A stretch of 64,000 bases of DNA from an uncultured Muribaculaceae bacterium (GTDB lineage: Bacteria > Bacteroidota > Bacteroidia > Bacteroidales > Muribaculaceae). Position numbers and translations under genes: made by a program. Below are positions 25,788 to 35,800 of the stretch, one piece after another (position 1 is the stretch's first letter; every line of letters starts with the position of its first letter). Under the pieces are notes generated by a model. It did no database searches and was not told the DNA's origin. It saw only the letters and a list, made by a program, of their open reading frames with translations. Location: the NCBI GenBank assembly GCA_904501735.1, contig CAJGBY010000001.1, positions 247,471 to 311,470 on the forward strand. The letters are read 5' to 3'.

Positions 25788-27080
25788 TTATCGTTTGTGA
25801 GGTCGTGGAAATCGGAAAATAATCGACAATACAACCATGAGTGCTAATGCCCACGCGTAGTAAAGATGTGGTAGGAATGAAGTTGGCGATACTTGAGCAA
25901 GACCAGCAGCCAATAGGATTTGCGCACCATAAGGGATAACGCATTGCACTATACACGAGCAAGTATCGAGAATACTTGCAACTTTGCGAGGATCGAGATT
26001 GTATTTTACTGCAATTTGACGACTAAGTTCGCCCACTGTGATGATGGCGATAGTGTTGTTGGCAGTACAAACATTAACAATACTTACAAGCATAGCGATG
26101 GTGGCTTGCGCACCACGAATGCCACTGATGCGACGAGTGAGACACTTGATTAGGTATTCGATACCACCATTGTGCTTAATCATGGCAAGCATGCCGGCTG
26201 CAAGCAGAGTTACTACAATGAGATCGCCCATGCTAGAGATGCCTGTACCCATTGAGCTACACATATCAAGAAGGTGAATATCGGTAAAGCAGAATCCAGC
26301 GATTACTGATATCAAAATGCCGAATGTGAGTACTACAAGAACATTGACTCCTGCAACTGCTAATCCAATAACAGCGAGGTAGGGCAGAATGAGCCAAGGA
26401 GAGGCTTGAGAGTCGAATGCAATAGAGTAGTTTTCGGTTTGCCCTAATATAATATATGTAGCAAGAGTGATTATTGATGCAGGAAGAGCTATCCAAAGGT
26501 TGGCTTTGAATTTGTCGTTCATTTTGCATCCTTGACTGCGAGTGGCAGCGATAGTGGTGTCGGAAATAAACGAAAGGTTGTCGCCAAAGAACGAACCTCC
26601 AATTACAACTGCCACGAAGAATGGAATGTCTTGCCCCGTGCTTTCGGCAAGTTGAAGTGCAAACGGCGTGAGCGAAACGATAGTTCCCACAGATGTACCA
26701 ATAGAAAGAGAAATGAAACAGGCAGCAATGAAGATGCCTGGAATGAGAAATTGAGGAGGCAAAATCTGAAGGGTGAGGTTTACTGTGGCATCAATCGCTC
26801 CTATGTGCTTGGCGATGGCAGCAAAAGCTCCTGCAAGGATGAAAATCCAGATCATATATAATATGTCGGGATTGGCTGCGCCCTTAGAGAAAATATTCAA
26901 GCGTTCCTTGAGTGATTCCTTGCTTGATGAAGTTACGATGGACCACATAGATGCAACGATGAAAGCTACCGAAATAGGCATCTTGTAGAAGTCGTTGACA
27001 GCAATGGATACTGCAAGGTAGAAAATTAAAAAAATGGCTATCGGAGATAAAGCCAAAAGTCCTTTACGAGTAGAAATCAT
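25788..27080 (-). CDS. nhaC: Na+/H+ antiporter, NhaC family
   Basis: 430 aa, around eleven hydrophobic segments. SLSIGTSVGTIVSLTPFA and GGSFFGDNLSFISDTTIAATR match the core of the NhaC family (ion-translocation Asp in FGDNLS/SDTT). It would export Na+ in exchange for protons; some family members exchange organic acids. Single-gene unit; a minus-strand TAATTTTG at 27110-27103 is a likely -7 element. Confidence 0.9.
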   Translation of the reverse strand: MISTRKGLLALSPIAIFLIFYLAVSIAVNDFYKMPISVAFIVASMWSIVTSSSKESLKERLNIFSKGAANPDILYMIWIFILAGAFAAIAKHIGAIDATVNLTLQILPPQFLIPGIFIAACFISLSIGTSVGTIVSLTPFALQLAESTGQDIPFFVAVVIGGSFFGDNLSFISDTTIAATRSQGCKMNDKFKANLWIALPASIITLATYIILGQTENYSIAFDSQASPWLILPYLAVIGLAVAGVNVLVVLTFGILISVIAGFCFTDIHLLDMCSSMGTGISSMGDLIVVTLLAAGMLAMIKHNGGIEYLIKCLTRRISGIRGAQATIAMLVSIVNVCTANNTIAIITVGELSRQIAVKYNLDPRKVASILDTCSCIVQCVIPYGAQILLAAGLAQVSPTSFLPHLYYAWALALMVVLSIIFRFPRPHKR

Positions 27081-27254
27081 ATTAAATTAATTAAAACTGA
27101 TGCAAAATTACAGATTTTTTTGTGAAGATAGAACTTTTAGAGAAATAGTGTGTTGATAAAAGTGTAATAATAAGAATTCGTACTTTTCTCATAATGTAGG
27201 CGCGTGAGCGTAGAAATAAATAGCACTAAAGCATAATATAATGAATGATAGAAG

Positions 27255-27289
27255 GATAGAACTGCGTGAGTAGCTCTATCTTTTGTTTT
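27255..27289 (+). terminator. Stand-alone terminator-like hairpin upstream of trpB2
   Basis: An 11-bp stem with one mismatch (27255-27265 with 27270-27280), GTGA loop and TTTTGTTTT tail on the plus strand. No plus-strand gene precedes it: the gap 27081-27430 has only this hairpin, the NhaC promoter element and the trpB2 promoter. Confidence 0.6.
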
Positions 27290-27345
27290 AAAACGAAATA
27301 AATAAAAGATTTATTTGAAAAAATAGAATAAAAAGTTGCAGAAAG

Positions 27346-27377
27346 TTTGCGTAGTAAAAATAAATATGCTACATTTG
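27346..27377 (+). promoter_or_regulatory. Promoter of trpB2
   Basis: TTTG (27346-27349), 20 bp, TACATTTG (27370-27377). It excludes the earlier in-frame ORF start at 27347, which overlaps the -33 box. Confidence 0.75.
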
Positions 27378-27430
27378 TGCATATAGTTTACGAATTATGC
27401 ATAAATAACATACAATATACATATTTACCC

Positions 27431-28792
27431 ATGAAATCTAAGAAATTTTTGCTAGAAGAAAGTCAAATACCAACAGCATGGTATAATATAATGGCTGAAA
27501 TGAAAAATAAGCCACGTTCAATTTTGAATCCAAAGACAAAACAGCCAATGACAACAGAAGATATGCAGAAGTTGTTCACAAAAGCTGCTTCGGAACAAGA
27601 ATTGAATATGAAAGATGCTTGGATCGAAATACCCGAAGAAGTGCGTGATATGTATAAGATATGGCGTCCTACACCACTTGTGAGAGCATATGGACTCGAA
27701 AAGATGCTTGACACACCAGCACATATATATTTCAAGAACGAGAGTGTGAGTCCTGTGGGATCGCATAAATTGAATTCGGCAATTCCACAAGCATATTATT
27801 GCATGAAAGAAGGTGTTACAAATGTAACAACCGAAACGGGTGCAGGTCAGTGGGGCGCAGCCTTGTCGTTGGCTACAAAATATTTCGGATTGGAACTGGC
27901 AGTGTATATGGTAAAGTTGTCGTATCATCAAAAGCCATATCGCCGTTCGATAATGCAAACCTACGGTGCTCAAGTTATCGCGTCACCAAGTATGTCGACA
28001 AAGGCCGGTCGTCGAATATTGACCGATACTCCAAATCATCAAGGCTCGTTGGGTACAGCGATTTCGGAAGCAGTAGAATTGGCTATGTCAACACCAAATT
28101 GCAAGTATACCCTTGGCTCGGTGATGAATCATGTGTCGTTGCACCAAACAGTGATAGGTCTTGAAGCAGAGAAGCAAATGGAAATGGCAGGAGAATATCC
28201 AGATGTTGTGATAGGATGTTTCGGAGGCGGAAGTAATTTTGCCGGTATTTCATTCCCATTTATGCGTCACAATTTTACAGGTGAACGCAATACACGCTTT
28301 GTTGCTGCCGAACCAGCATCATGTCCAAAGCTTACACGAGGCGAGTTGCGTTATGACTTTGGTGATGAAGCAGGATATACACCATTGATGCCAATGTATA
28401 CGCTTGGACATGGATTCTCGCCTGCCAACATTCATGCAGGAGGGTTGCGCTATCATGGAGCGGGAACAGTAGTGAGTCAATTGAAATTAGATGGTTTTAT
28501 GGAAGCTGTAGATATTCAACAATTGGAAACTTTCAATGCAGCAACAATGTTTGCTCAAGCGGAAGGAATCATCCCAGCACCAGAATCATCGCACGCAATT
28601 GCCGCAGCAATACGTGAAGCCGAACAAGCAAAACTTGAAGGAAAATCGAAAGTTATCTTGTTCAACTTGTCGGGACACGGATTGATAGACATGGCAGCTT
28701 ACGACCAATATATAATGGGAGACTTGGCTAATTATGATGTGCCTGAAGAAGAAATCAAGGCAAATGTTGAAGGATTGGATGAAGTGAAATAA
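27431..28792 (+). CDS. TrpB-like pyridoxal-phosphate enzyme (TrpB2 form)
   Basis: 453 aa from the ATG at 27431. The PLP lysine lies in GSHKLNSA (Lys113), with TETGAGQWG for the phosphate/indole region and GCFGGGSNFAG for the cofactor phosphate. The longer N terminus and the sequence IWRPTPL mark the TrpB2 subgroup, which joins indole and serine to make tryptophan and can act without TrpA. No other trp gene is nearby, as expected for a stand-alone TrpB2. Confidence 0.93.
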   Translation: MKSKKFLLEESQIPTAWYNIMAEMKNKPRSILNPKTKQPMTTEDMQKLFTKAASEQELNMKDAWIEIPEEVRDMYKIWRPTPLVRAYGLEKMLDTPAHIYFKNESVSPVGSHKLNSAIPQAYYCMKEGVTNVTTETGAGQWGAALSLATKYFGLELAVYMVKLSYHQKPYRRSIMQTYGAQVIASPSMSTKAGRRILTDTPNHQGSLGTAISEAVELAMSTPNCKYTLGSVMNHVSLHQTVIGLEAEKQMEMAGEYPDVVIGCFGGGSNFAGISFPFMRHNFTGERNTRFVAAEPASCPKLTRGELRYDFGDEAGYTPLMPMYTLGHGFSPANIHAGGLRYHGAGTVVSQLKLDGFMEAVDIQQLETFNAATMFAQAEGIIPAPESSHAIAAAIREAEQAKLEGKSKVILFNLSGHGLIDMAAYDQYIMGDLANYDVPEEEIKANVEGLDEVK

Positions 28793-28804
28793 TAATAAAG
28801 AAAT

Positions 28805-28847
28805 GATGTTTATTTAGGCGTGTCGAAATGTCTCGGCACGCTTTTTT
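28805..28847. repeat. 43-bp repeat, copy 1 (flanks the C10 protease gene)
   Basis: Matches 31498-31540 with three mismatches, and weaker similarity continues about 25 bp further. It contains the trpB2 terminator. Confidence 0.8.
28818..28847 (+). terminator. Terminator of trpB2 (copy 1 of a repeated terminator)
   Basis: A 9-bp stem with one G-U pair (28818-28826 with 28833-28841) and six T. It is nearly identical to the terminator at 31511-31540. Confidence 0.85.
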
Positions 28848-29053
28848 AGTGCTAAAAGGGGGAATTCAATACTATAATTTTGTGATGAAAGGATTATTTT
28901 TGATTGAGTATTATAAAAATAGTGTTTGATTTTGTGTTTTTAATGGATTGAAAATAAGCATATTATAAAATGCGTACTTTTTGCGTACTCAAATAATAGG
29001 AGAAAAATTTGTTTTTTGCTATTTTTGAGAAAGAAATTTAAACAGATATTACT

Positions 29054-31483
29054 ATGAATAGATTTTTGTTAACAATGTTTACTCTGCTATGCGTTGCGGC
29101 ATTGGGTAACGCAGAACAATTGAGAGAACAAGATGCGAGAAGTATTGCTAAGAGTTTCTTTGCCGACAAAACAGAACAAGGAATATTGAAATTGGTAAAT
29201 ACGGATTTACATTTGGCATATAAATCAAAGAATAAAATTACCGGTGTTGAGGGAGCTTATTATGTGTTTAATCGAGGTGCCAGAGATGGCTATGTGGTAG
29301 TGGCAGGTGATGATGCTGTGGCAACTCCTGTGCTTGGTTATTCAGAAAACGGGACATTCGATTATGAAAAAATACCGGAAAATATGCGCTATTGGCTTGA
29401 TGAATATCAACGTCAAATAGAGTATTTGCAAGAAAAAGGTGTAGAATCTTCATCGGTAGCACCAAAAGAGTGGACTACAAGTGTTGCACCACTTCTTGGT
29501 GAAATAAAGTGGGGACAAGACGCACCTTATAATTTAATGTGTCCTACATTGAGTAATGGAAATAAGGCTGCTGCCGGTTGTGTGGCTACTGCAATGGCTC
29601 AGATTATGTATTATTGGCGTTGGCCTGAAGTGGGTGTAGGTAGTAATTCATACGAATGGGAATATAATAAAACCAAAACTATTCTAAGTGCAGACTTTAG
29701 TAAATCTACATATCAATGGGACTTGATACTACCAACCTACAATAATGAAAGTAGTGTAGAATCTCAACAAGCAGTAGCAAAATTGATGAGTGATGTAGGT
29801 ATATCGGTGAATATGAGCTATAATACATCAAGTGGAGCGAATTCTATTGTAGCAGGAAAGGCATTGGTTAATTATTTTAAATATCAAGCTCGAATGGATT
29901 ATCGAACTAATTATTTAAGTAATGAATGGGAACAATTGCTTAAGAACGAATTAGATGCAGGTCGTCCTATCTATTATAGTGGTCATAATTCATATCATTC
30001 AGGTCACGCATTTGTGTGTGATGGCTATAATAAAAATGGCTATTTCCATTTTAACTGGGGTTGGACTGGAACATGTGATGGATATTTCTTGTTGACATCA
30101 TTGTCTCCTACGCAAGTGGAAGAAGAAGGATATACTATTAATCAAACTATAATTACCAATATTTACCCTAATGAAGGTGTTGAATATGAAGAAGATTGGT
30201 ATGTTAGATTAGATAGTTGGACGATTGAAACACCAGAGGTAAATGTTGGGAGAGTGGCAAAAATATATATGAAAGGAATGTGGAATGAATCATCAGATAC
30301 ATTGCCATTGGAATTCTCATTAAATATGTATAAAGGAGAAGAATTGGTTAGAAAGACTACTATAGTAAAAAGAGAAGTCACACCACCTAATATGGGGCTT
30401 GGTGCAACTATAGTACAACCTTATTTTATGCCTGGAATAGAAGAAGGAGAATATAAATTATATCCACAATATAAGTTGATACATGAGCCTGATAGTGCAT
30501 TTAAGAATATGTATACAGATAAAGTAACACCAGATTATGTAAATGCTGTTGTTAAAGATGGAAAAGTGACGTTATCATTCGAATCTACAATCTATTCTCT
30601 AAAACTGAAAGCATTGAATGCAGGGACAGTGATAGGAACTAATAGAAAATTATATCCAGTTGCAACTGTTCGGAATGATGGCGGAATGGAATATTATAAT
30701 ATAATGCGTATGAGAGTATTAGATATGAGTGATAGTGTGTTATCAGTATCATTACCAATGATGGTTTTTGTGAAAAGTGGCGAAACGGCTGAGTTTAAGT
30801 GTGAATTAGATGCCATTGCAACTGAAGGAACATATAAAATAGGTGTATATGATATAGATGATAATCTTATAGGAGTAAAAGGTATTTATGTGCAAAATAT
30901 GAGTGCTGCTAATTTGTCAATCGCAAAGCAAATTGTACCTAAATCAACAGAAATGACACCTTCTGATATAGAGGTAACAGCTAATATTACAAATACAGGA
31001 GATTATTATGAGGGAGAACTTGAATTGATGATTTATGGAGATAATAGAATATATCGTCGTATATATTCAAAAGTTAGAATAGATAAAAATGAAACGGAAA
31101 CAGTAACCTTCAAAGGCTCATTTCCAGAAGCTATAATTGGTAAGGAGTATACTATGGCATTGCGCCGCTACGATGTAACAAATAAATCTCAAGTGTGGGG
31201 AAAGCAAGTTAAGTTTACACTTGTAGCAGAAAAATCGGCTATAGATGATGTTGCAGAAGATGTTGTTAATATAAGTCTTGCAGATGGTGTGCTGACAGTT
31301 TTAAGTAAAAAGGGAATTGCTGAGGTAACTATTTATTCGTTAAGTGGAGCTATTGTTGCACAAGCAAAATCGGTTAACGAACACAAAGTTAGTAAAGATA
31401 TTTCGTTACTTGAAAATGGACTTTATATAGTGCGTGTAGTGAATTCAGATGGTGAATTGAAAGTGCAGAAGATAAAGAAATAA
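29054..31483 (+). CDS. Secreted C10-family cysteine protease (streptopain/PrtT-like)
   Basis: 809 aa. Signal peptide to about 20. The pro-domain (about 21-140) has the Spi/inhibitor layout (GAYYVFNRGARDGYVVVAGDD). The peptidase domain carries Cys176 (AAAGCVATAMAQIMYYWRWP), His318 (SGHAFVCDGY) and the FNWGW segment. Long beta-sandwich regions follow (about 380-735). The last 80 residues (VTIYSLSGAIVAQ ... LENGLYIVRVV) look like a type IX secretion sorting domain. It would be secreted and activated by pro-domain removal. A TATTTTTG at 29020-29027 is a possible promoter element. It stands alone between two copies of a repeat. Confidence 0.93.
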   Translation: MNRFLLTMFTLLCVAALGNAEQLREQDARSIAKSFFADKTEQGILKLVNTDLHLAYKSKNKITGVEGAYYVFNRGARDGYVVVAGDDAVATPVLGYSENGTFDYEKIPENMRYWLDEYQRQIEYLQEKGVESSSVAPKEWTTSVAPLLGEIKWGQDAPYNLMCPTLSNGNKAAAGCVATAMAQIMYYWRWPEVGVGSNSYEWEYNKTKTILSADFSKSTYQWDLILPTYNNESSVESQQAVAKLMSDVGISVNMSYNTSSGANSIVAGKALVNYFKYQARMDYRTNYLSNEWEQLLKNELDAGRPIYYSGHNSYHSGHAFVCDGYNKNGYFHFNWGWTGTCDGYFLLTSLSPTQVEEEGYTINQTIITNIYPNEGVEYEEDWYVRLDSWTIETPEVNVGRVAKIYMKGMWNESSDTLPLEFSLNMYKGEELVRKTTIVKREVTPPNMGLGATIVQPYFMPGIEEGEYKLYPQYKLIHEPDSAFKNMYTDKVTPDYVNAVVKDGKVTLSFESTIYSLKLKALNAGTVIGTNRKLYPVATVRNDGGMEYYNIMRMRVLDMSDSVLSVSLPMMVFVKSGETAEFKCELDAIATEGTYKIGVYDIDDNLIGVKGIYVQNMSAANLSIAKQIVPKSTEMTPSDIEVTANITNTGDYYEGELELMIYGDNRIYRRIYSKVRIDKNETETVTFKGSFPEAIIGKEYTMALRRYDVTNKSQVWGKQVKFTLVAEKSAIDDVAEDVVNISLADGVLTVLSKKGIAEVTIYSLSGAIVAQAKSVNEHKVSKDISLLENGLYIVRVVNSDGELKVQKIKK

Positions 31484-31497
31484 ATAAGGTTTAAAGT

Positions 31498-31540
31498 GAT
31501 GTTTATTTAGGTGTGTCGAATTGTTTCGGCACGCTTTTTT
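31498..31540. repeat. 43-bp repeat, copy 2
   Basis: Direct repeat of 28805-28847, 2.69 kb away, just after the protease stop codon. Confidence 0.8.
31511..31540 (+). terminator. Terminator of the C10 protease (copy 2)
   Basis: A 10-bp stem with G-U pairs (31511-31520 with 31525-31534), 4-nt loop and six T. Confidence 0.85.
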
Positions 31541-31632
31541 GTTGCTTAGTGGGAGAATTTCGATAAAAATAGTCTATCTTTGTAAGATAATGGACGAAAA
31601 GAAATTAATAGAAATTCATAAACTATATTAAT

Positions 31633-32760
31633 ATGAAAAAGATATTGTTATCGGTGGCGATGATGCTGGTAGGCTTAACTCAGATTCAAGCAGCAGATAT
31701 GACAGGCAAGAAAGTGTATATTAATCCTGGTCATGGAGGGTATTGGAATGGTGGAACAATTGACCAAGAAGTGGACGAGGCTGGAAATATCGTGGTGGCT
31801 AGAAAAGGAAATGACCGATTTGTGGCAACTATTCCTTATCCAGAAGAGTCGGAAGCAGGATTTTGGGAATCAAGATGTAACTTGATAAAAAGTTTTGAGC
31901 TAAAGCGACTACTTGAATTGGCTGGTTGCGAGGTGAAAATGTCGCGTACCGAGAATAGAGAAGAAGATGATAAGGATTTGAGTGCAATCGGCGAAGAAGC
32001 AAATGCTTATTTAGGAGAAGCCGCAAAGAAGAATCCTAATAATGTGGCATTTATTGCAGTACACTCAAATGCATTGGGTAAAAATACGGGTATAAACTAT
32101 TTCCTTAACCTGTACAATAAAGATAATGACGGATTGGGAAAGAATGTTACATATATGGCATTGAGCCAAAGCATGGCTATGAACTCGGCAGCAGTGTTGA
32201 TGGATAATGACCTAAATGTGTGGAAGCCTGTTGCGCCAAAGGTATGGGAAGATCAAAAATTCTTAGGCTTTACATTGGGAGTTCTACGCCGTATGAATGT
32301 GCCAGGGTTCTTGGTTGAGGGAAGTTTTCATGATTATCAACCAGAAACGCATCGTCTGCTAAACGAAGATTATTGTAAGCTATCGGCATATAATATGTAT
32401 CGTTTTTTCTGTGAATATTTCCAAGCAGAATTTCCATCTACTGGCGTTGTGGCAGGTAGCGTGAAGGATAGTGAGCAGATTCTTGAAAGACCACAATTTA
32501 AGAATTGGGTGAAGGATAGTCATGATATGTTGTGTCCAATAAATGGCGCACAAGTAACATTGCTTGATACCAATGATAAAGTTGTGGGAACATATACAAC
32601 TGATAACAATTATAATGGTGTGTATGTGTTCTGGGAAGTTAAACCAGGCGATTATAAGGTGAAAATAGACGCCGAAGGATATGACACAAAAACATTGGCG
32701 GTGAAAGTTGAGGCATCAAAGATTGCTGACCAAGTAACTTTGATGAGCGCTAAAAAGTGA
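31633..32760 (+). CDS. Secreted N-acetylmuramoyl-L-alanine amidase (Amidase_3)
   Basis: 375 aa with a signal peptide (cleavage near 20, IQA-AD). The zinc and catalytic residues of Amidase_3 appear in order: His34 in NPGHGG, Glu79 in FWESRCNLI, His144 in AVHSNA and the Glu of VEGSFHD. It would cut the peptide stem from muramic acid in the cell wall. The C-terminal 80 residues (INGAQVTLLDTNDKVVGTYTT ... PGDYKVKIDAEGYD) form a carboxypeptidase-regulatory/PEGA-like beta domain. TATCTTTG at 31575-31582 is the likely -7 element. Confidence 0.93.
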   Translation: MKKILLSVAMMLVGLTQIQAADMTGKKVYINPGHGGYWNGGTIDQEVDEAGNIVVARKGNDRFVATIPYPEESEAGFWESRCNLIKSFELKRLLELAGCEVKMSRTENREEDDKDLSAIGEEANAYLGEAAKKNPNNVAFIAVHSNALGKNTGINYFLNLYNKDNDGLGKNVTYMALSQSMAMNSAAVLMDNDLNVWKPVAPKVWEDQKFLGFTLGVLRRMNVPGFLVEGSFHDYQPETHRLLNEDYCKLSAYNMYRFFCEYFQAEFPSTGVVAGSVKDSEQILERPQFKNWVKDSHDMLCPINGAQVTLLDTNDKVVGTYTTDNNYNGVYVFWEVKPGDYKVKIDAEGYDTKTLAVKVEASKIADQVTLMSAKK

Positions 32761-32803
32761 GAATATTTGAGAGAAAAAATTAAACAAGTTTTTGTTAAAA
32801 ATG

Positions 32804-32840
32804 AACCCTTGATAAAAGCTGTTTGTTTATCAAGGGTTTT
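32804..32840. terminator. Bidirectional terminator between the amidase and the helicase
   Basis: A 13-bp perfect stem (32804-32816 with 32826-32838) between convergent genes, with T runs on both sides. Confidence 0.85.
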
Positions 32841-32843
32841 CAT

Positions 32844-35800
32844 TTAAATATGTTTTTTGAGTGTTAAATCTGCCAATACTACAGCGTGTTCTTTTTCATC
32901 TTTAGTTGCATCTTTAGGACGCCATGCAACAATAAAACGAATAGAACAATCGGATATGCTGTAGCCCTTTTGAAACCATAGAGAAAGTTCTTCTTGAGCT
33001 TTTTGTGCTAACAAGCAAATAGGTTTATTTGTGTCATTTGTGTATAAATAATTATTGTTGAATATTAGTGGTTGTCCTGCTCTCAAGTTAAGAATTTCTT
33101 CCTTTTTTGATTTAAAGTAACCGAGATTTACATCTTTGTGCGATAGTTGTAGAATAATTTCATTTGGCATTTCGTATTGATTATAATCAACCTTTTTATG
33201 ATCAGCTTTGAAACTATCGAAAAGAGATGAGTTAGTATGAATAAATAATCGTTGCTTAGCTCGAGTTATACCAACATAATAGCAACGCAACGCATCTGGT
33301 GTTATATGTCGAGGTTCTGTGATAAGCATGTATACATCATCAAATTCCATACCTTTTGACTTATGAATGGTAGAAACGACTACATCGGCATTTTGTATAT
33401 CACAAAAATCCTCAGTGCTTGATTCAAATACAAATTCTTTGAAATCAGTCAGATATTTAGCTTTATTTGTTTCTTCGAATAGTTGTAAACATCGTTTTAA
33501 ATAGCAAAGACTTGTTGAACTTTCATAAATGGAGAATGTTTTTTGTTTTGCTTTTTCCCAAACTTCATTTGTAATAATAGGTGATTTAGTTGCTTTTTCG
33601 ATATATTTCAAGAAGAAACGAACTTCTGCCATATTCCAAAAACGGAATCCATCCATACTTTGAATAAGTTTGCTATTTAAACCATGTTTTCGAAAAAGTA
33701 CTACTAAAATAGTTGCCTCTTCATTGGTTTGTGTAAGTACGCAAATAGTTCCATTATTTTTGTTTTGAATTAATTCAGAAACAAGAGGTTGATACATGAA
33801 AGGGGATGATACATATTGAGATATGGAAACGCGGCCATAATTTTGGCTCATAGATATAATAGGTGCAGTTTTCATTCTGTTGTTTATGCTATTTACGAAT
33901 ACATTAGCATATTTAACAACACTTTGAGAACTCCTATAATTCTCGGTCATTTCAATAAAATTGCCATTCGAATCGGATAGAAGTTGGGCCATGTATTTAG
34001 AGTTAGCCCCACGGAATGTGAATATGTTTTGGTCGTCATCTCCAACGGCAATAACACGCATTTCTTCATTAGCAGTCATCAATGCTTTAACCAACGCATA
34101 TTCTTCATTACTCATATCTTGTGCTTCATCGATAACAAGAACTGTTTTGGCAATACGATTTGGTTCAACTTCACCATTGTTAATCATTTGTGTAGCGCGA
34201 GATACTACATCTTTTGCGTTATCTAAATTGCCTATTCTGCCAAGAAGATCAAAACAATAAGAATGAAATGTTTTTATTTCGACAAAATGTGCTGCATTAC
34301 CGATTAGGCTCATTAATCGTTGTTTGAATTCGGTAGCTGCTGCTCGTGAAAATGTAAGCATAAGCAACTGCTCGTGTTTGACATCTTCAAGTAAAAGCAA
34401 AGAAGCTAACTTATGTACTAGCACTCGAGTCTTTCCACTGCCAGGACCCGCAGCAACTACAATACATCGTGATTCCTTATCGGATATGATTTCCATCTGT
34501 TTTTGTGATAAAGAACCAAAAAGTTGTTTGTATTTATCGGGTGTTACATTTCGTTCAATTTCTTGTATGCGTTCTCCCTTAAAATATTTAGCTACAAATC
34601 GCTTGTAGTCTAAGTGGAAATAGTCTTGAACATATTGTAAGGCAGCATTATAGTCTCTAACCATAAGATTGGCATACTCACCCACGATATGTACTTGTTG
34701 TATTTTCTGCTTATAGAATTCGTTTAACATACGATAATCATCTTGCTTGTAGCGCAATCGGCTATCTTTTGTGCGACGGATATCCATAGCATTATATAAA
34801 ACAAGAAAACCCCCTTCGAGTTTTAATGCTCCAATTTTTGACATGTATAGGAGTGCTTCCTCTATATCTTCGAGTTGAACATCTTCTATGTTAAAGAATA
34901 AACTAGAATTATTAGTTTTGATGTCGTTTAGTAATTCAATAATAGAAAATTGTACTCCATTATCATTGTTTTCTTTGTTAGAAATAGGTGATATTTGTTT
35001 ATAAAGCCATTCAATCGTGTATCGGCAAATTTCTAGTCGTTTTTCAAAGCGTTTTATACATGTGTTGGTATCAATTATGCGAAATAGTTCTAAATTATTT
35101 GACGCATCTTCAGATTTTCGGGTGTACCCTTTAATTGATAGAAAATATAGTAAAGTTCTAATATCTTTTTCGGTAGCAGTTGTTATGCCTTCAGTTTGTG
35201 CATTGTCATTCAATTGCTTGTATGAAATTCGTAGAACATCATGTGGTATTTTATTAAGTATATATCGTTCTAACTTAGTAAATCTTTCTAAAAGTCGTTT
35301 AGATTTGTTTTCTGATTCGCCAGCATCATTAAGGAATGCAGAAATGTCTTTAGAGTCTGCTAAAATACCTTCTTGACGCATTCGTTCAACAGATGAAATA
35401 ACTTCATTCTTGCTCAGTCCAAGAATGTCGGCTAAATAATCAACACGAGATTCGGCAATATCATTTTGCGCCTTAGATATGTATTTCTGAGAAATAAGGG
35501 ACTTAATAATGCGTATAGAGTTTTCAATTTCGTCACTGCCAAACAATGCAGATTGAGTAATGCGAATACGCGCTTCTTCTAGATTTTTTACAGTAATCCC
35601 TGTTGCATATACATGTGGTACATTGTTGCCTCGTTCAATGTAACCAGCTTGTTCGAGTGCTGAAAGTGCAGTGCGAACACGAGTTTCTATATCTGTAACT
35701 GAATCGTCCCATCCAGCTTTTCTTGCAATTTCTAAAGCTGAACAACAAATTCTATCTCGTTGTTTGGTAGTATCTTTAATGGCTTTCCAAACTTGTTGGA

